Assembly: GCF_016236915.1 (NCBI RefSeq)
Contig: NZ_JAEHOK010000005.1
Coordinates: 124,001-188,000 of the forward strand
Reading direction: 5' to 3'
Source: Salegentibacter maritimus
GTDB lineage: Bacteria; Bacteroidota; Bacteroidia; Flavobacteriales; Flavobacteriaceae
DNA: 64,000 nt
A program made the translations under genes and the position numbers. Positions within the stretch are counted from its first letter, which is position 1. Every line of letters begins with the position of its first letter. Shown piece by piece: positions 62,407 through 64,000 of the stretch. The notes below the pieces were generated by a model that was not told the origin of the DNA, did not search any database, and saw only the letters and a list, made by a program, of their open reading frames with translations.

Positions 62407-63228
62407 ATGGAAGATGTAATCGCTTATTTTGAGCAATTAGACCCGGTTTTAGCTGCATTGTTGGCTACAATTTTCACCTGGTTACTTACGGCTGCAGGTG
62501 CCTCCCTGGTTTTTCTATTTAAAAATATGAATAGAAAATTATTTGACGGTATGCTTGGGTTTACCGGTGGGGTTATGGTGGCTGCCAGTTTTTGGAGTTT
62601 ATTGGCACCCGGAATAGAAATGAGTCCCGGCGAAGGTTTTGAAAAAACAGTACCGCCACTTATTGGATTTGGGCTAGGTGCAATCTTTCTTTTTGGACTT
62701 GATAAAATACTTCCCCATTTGCACGTAAACTTTAAAATGAGCGAAAAAGAAGGGATTAAAACCCCCTGGCATAAATCTGTTCTGCTTACCCTGGCCATTA
62801 CCTTACACAATATTCCTGAAGGCCTGGCCGTGGGTGTACTTTTTGGAGCTGCCGGTGCAGGGCTGGAAGGAGCCAGTATAGGTGGTGCCGTGGCTTTGGC
62901 GCTAGGAATAGGTTTGCAAAACTTCCCGGAAGGTTTTGCTGTTGCCATGCCACTACGCGGACAGGGAATGAGCCGGTGGAAAAGTTTTAATTTCGGTCAA
63001 CTCTCGGCTATTGTAGAGCCCTTTGCCGCAGTGCTTGGCGCCTGGGCGGTAATGACTTTTGAACCTATTTTACCTTATGCGCTTTCATTCGCTGCCGGGG
63101 CTATGATCTTTGTGGTAGTGGAAGAAGTAGTGCCAGAATCCCAGAGAGGTAATTATACCGATATCGCCACTATGGGCTTTATAGTTGGATTTATGGTGAT
63201 GATGACCCTGGATGTTGGTTTAGGTTAA
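62407..63228 (+). CDS. ZIP-family metal transporter
   Basis: A 273-residue, eight-helix ZIP transporter for divalent metals (zinc, iron, manganese). Helix 4 holds TLHNIPEGLAVGV (His134, Asn135, Glu138), helix 5 holds LQNFPEGFAV (Asn172, Glu175) and helix 6 holds QLSAIVEPFA (Glu204), the transport-site residues of the family. It starts at the base after the repressor stop, so it is cotranscribed. With the TonB receptor it gives outer and inner membrane steps for a metal. Confidence 0.95.
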   Translation: MEDVIAYFEQLDPVLAALLATIFTWLLTAAGASLVFLFKNMNRKLFDGMLGFTGGVMVAASFWSLLAPGIEMSPGEGFEKTVPPLIGFGLGAIFLFGLDKILPHLHVNFKMSEKEGIKTPWHKSVLLTLAITLHNIPEGLAVGVLFGAAGAGLEGASIGGAVALALGIGLQNFPEGFAVAMPLRGQGMSRWKSFNFGQLSAIVEPFAAVLGAWAVMTFEPILPYALSFAAGAMIFVVVEEVVPESQRGNYTDIATMGFIVGFMVMMTLDVGLG

Positions 63229-63276
63229 ACCTTTTGCAACATTGGTTTAGTGTTTTAGTCTTTAATAATAAATGCT

Positions 63277-63756
63277 ATGCACATATTGATACCGAATCCA
63301 GGCTTAAGGCGATTTAATACGGTTTTTCTTTTCTTAAAACCGATTTCACTAATGCTTATTTTCTGTTTTTTCAGTTTTGTTGCAGGAGCACAGGAGGTGG
63401 AAATTACAGATTATTCTGCTACAACTTATTTGGGGGAATCTTTCAATTTTAAAGACAAAAAAATTGTATTTAAAGAGGTATTGGAAGATTCAAGATGCCC
63501 AGATGATGTGACTTGTATTTGGGCCGGCGAAGCAAAAATACTGGTAGAAATAGTTGAAGGCAATAAATCTTTAGGAACAAAGATTATTAGTTTGCGTAGC
63601 AATGCAGTTACTAATGCGCCCGGCCTGGCCAGTTTTTTTAATGAGGATGTTAAGATAAAATTCCTGTCGCTTAGCCCGTATCCCAAAACTTCCCGAAAGA
63701 TAAAGGCTTCAGATTACCAACTTAAGTTGAAGATAACTGAAAACTTAGAAAATTAA
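63277..63756 (+). CDS. Secreted hypothetical protein with Cys pair
   Basis: A 159-residue protein with an N-terminal hydrophobic segment (cleavage near VAGAQ, residue 39) and a beta-rich domain containing the motif DSRCPDDVTCIWAGEAKI, in which Cys-x5-Cys may form a disulphide. I have seen this motif in many secreted Bacteroidota proteins, but no function is known to me. The first ATG (63277) gives a long signal segment; the ATG at 63352 gives a short one. It follows the ZIP gene by 48 bases. Confidence 0.72.
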   Translation: MHILIPNPGLRRFNTVFLFLKPISLMLIFCFFSFVAGAQEVEITDYSATTYLGESFNFKDKKIVFKEVLEDSRCPDDVTCIWAGEAKILVEIVEGNKSLGTKIISLRSNAVTNAPGLASFFNEDVKIKFLSLSPYPKTSRKIKASDYQLKLKITENLEN

Positions 63757-63867
63757 TCACAACCACAACCTAAAACTCCGCAGGCTTAGCCCTTAAAATG
63801 AATTTTATCATTTAAGAGACTTAGTACAAATGAGAAATAACCCTTATCTTGTAATTAAAAATTTATT

Positions 63868-64000
63868 ATGGAATCAGTAATTTTAAAAGGAGAATCAAAA
63901 GAAGATTTAAAGTTGCTTATAAAACTTGCCAATAAACTTGGCATTGAAGCTCAATTTTTAAAGTCTAACGAATTAGAGGAATATGCGTTTGGATTAGCAA
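63868..64000 (+). CDS. Start of a small protein, cut by window end
   Basis: An open frame from ATG at 63868 to the window end, at least 44 residues: it opens MESVILKGESKEDLKLLIKLANKL and continues with SNELEEYAFGLA. It is helical and charged without signal peptide. This kind of opening is common in antitoxins that come before RelE-type toxins, but the rest is not visible, so this is only a guess. A weak hairpin at 63792-63816 lies before it. Confidence 0.6.
   Translation, partial: MESVILKGESKEDLKLLIKLANKLGIEAQFLKSNELEEYAFGLA

Noticed and set aside
62424-62948. Minus-strand frame opposite the ZIP gene
   Set aside because: Pro/Ser-rich antisense of a conserved membrane protein with intact motifs; no promoter and no family features.
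1-64000. CRISPR arrays, tRNA and rRNA genes, prophage or intact insertion sequences
   Set aside because: No regularly spaced repeats, no cloverleaf in the gaps that I checked by eye, and no transposase, integrase or phage structural genes. A tRNA scan would settle the point for short RNAs.

Overview
The window looks like chromosome from a gliding, probably marine, member of the Flavobacteriaceae (Bacteroidota). Supporting signs are the type IX secretion/gliding lipoproteins SprE and GldH, an ATP synthase operon that ends at the gamma subunit with no beta or epsilon genes, promoters of the Bacteroidota form TAnnTTTG often very close to start codons, HU-CCDC81/SPOR and DUF4292 proteins, and AT-rich DNA. 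I cannot name the genus; Gramella/Salegentibacter/Zunongwangia relatives would fit. About 69 protein genes are supported. I saw no rRNA, tRNA, CRISPR array, prophage or intact insertion sequence.

Layout. 1-9300: an ABC ATPase, sprE, then the atpZ-DUF6168-atpB-E-F-H-A-G operon, closed by two hairpin terminators. 9300-16400: a lipoprotein, a polysaccharide flippase, dut, a sugar nucleotidyltransferase, then a tight TPR / DUF4292 lipoprotein / EnvC-like operon. 16400-24700: a thioesterase, a SPOR protein, dprA, trpS, an acyltransferase, then a lipoprotein / ECF sigma factor / inner-membrane-plus-beta-barrel operon, and recA. 24900-36900: trhO, ricT-gldH-PBP1A, the two subunits of a 3-oxoacid CoA-transferase, an exonuclease, a serine hydrolase, ogt, a CNNM/CBS protein and small unknowns. 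36900-49150: the heme region. hemA-C-D-E-(DUF6973)-F-(four-helix bundle)-B lies on the minus strand; an AraC regulator, a ThuA protein, hemH, a MATE pump, a toxin-antitoxin pair and hemJ lie on the plus strand. 49150-58700: a histidine kinase, a crotonase, an S15 peptidase, a radical SAM protein, an Fpg/Nei glycosylase, an HD hydrolase, an acyltransferase, a bacilliredoxin and a DjlA-like protein. 58700-64000: a metal-homeostasis island made of a TonB receptor with a thioredoxin, divergent from a DtxR/MntR-type repressor with a ZIP transporter, followed by a secreted unknown and a truncated ORF.

How the genes work together. The heme region encodes every step from glutamyl-tRNA to protoheme except HemL, using the oxygen-dependent HemF and the HemJ-type oxidase. 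The metal island shares one dyad placed between two divergent promoters, which suggests a single regulon. 

Leads worth following: REPIN-like palindromes at gene 3' ends with copy-specific complementary outer arms; a 7-bp tandem repeat directly before the start codon of a DNA-repair glycosylase; a perfect 7-1-7 dyad in the leader of the AraC regulator beside hemA; the metal-regulator dyad; and a sigma factor operon whose third gene joins an anti-sigma-like N-terminus to an outer-membrane barrel.
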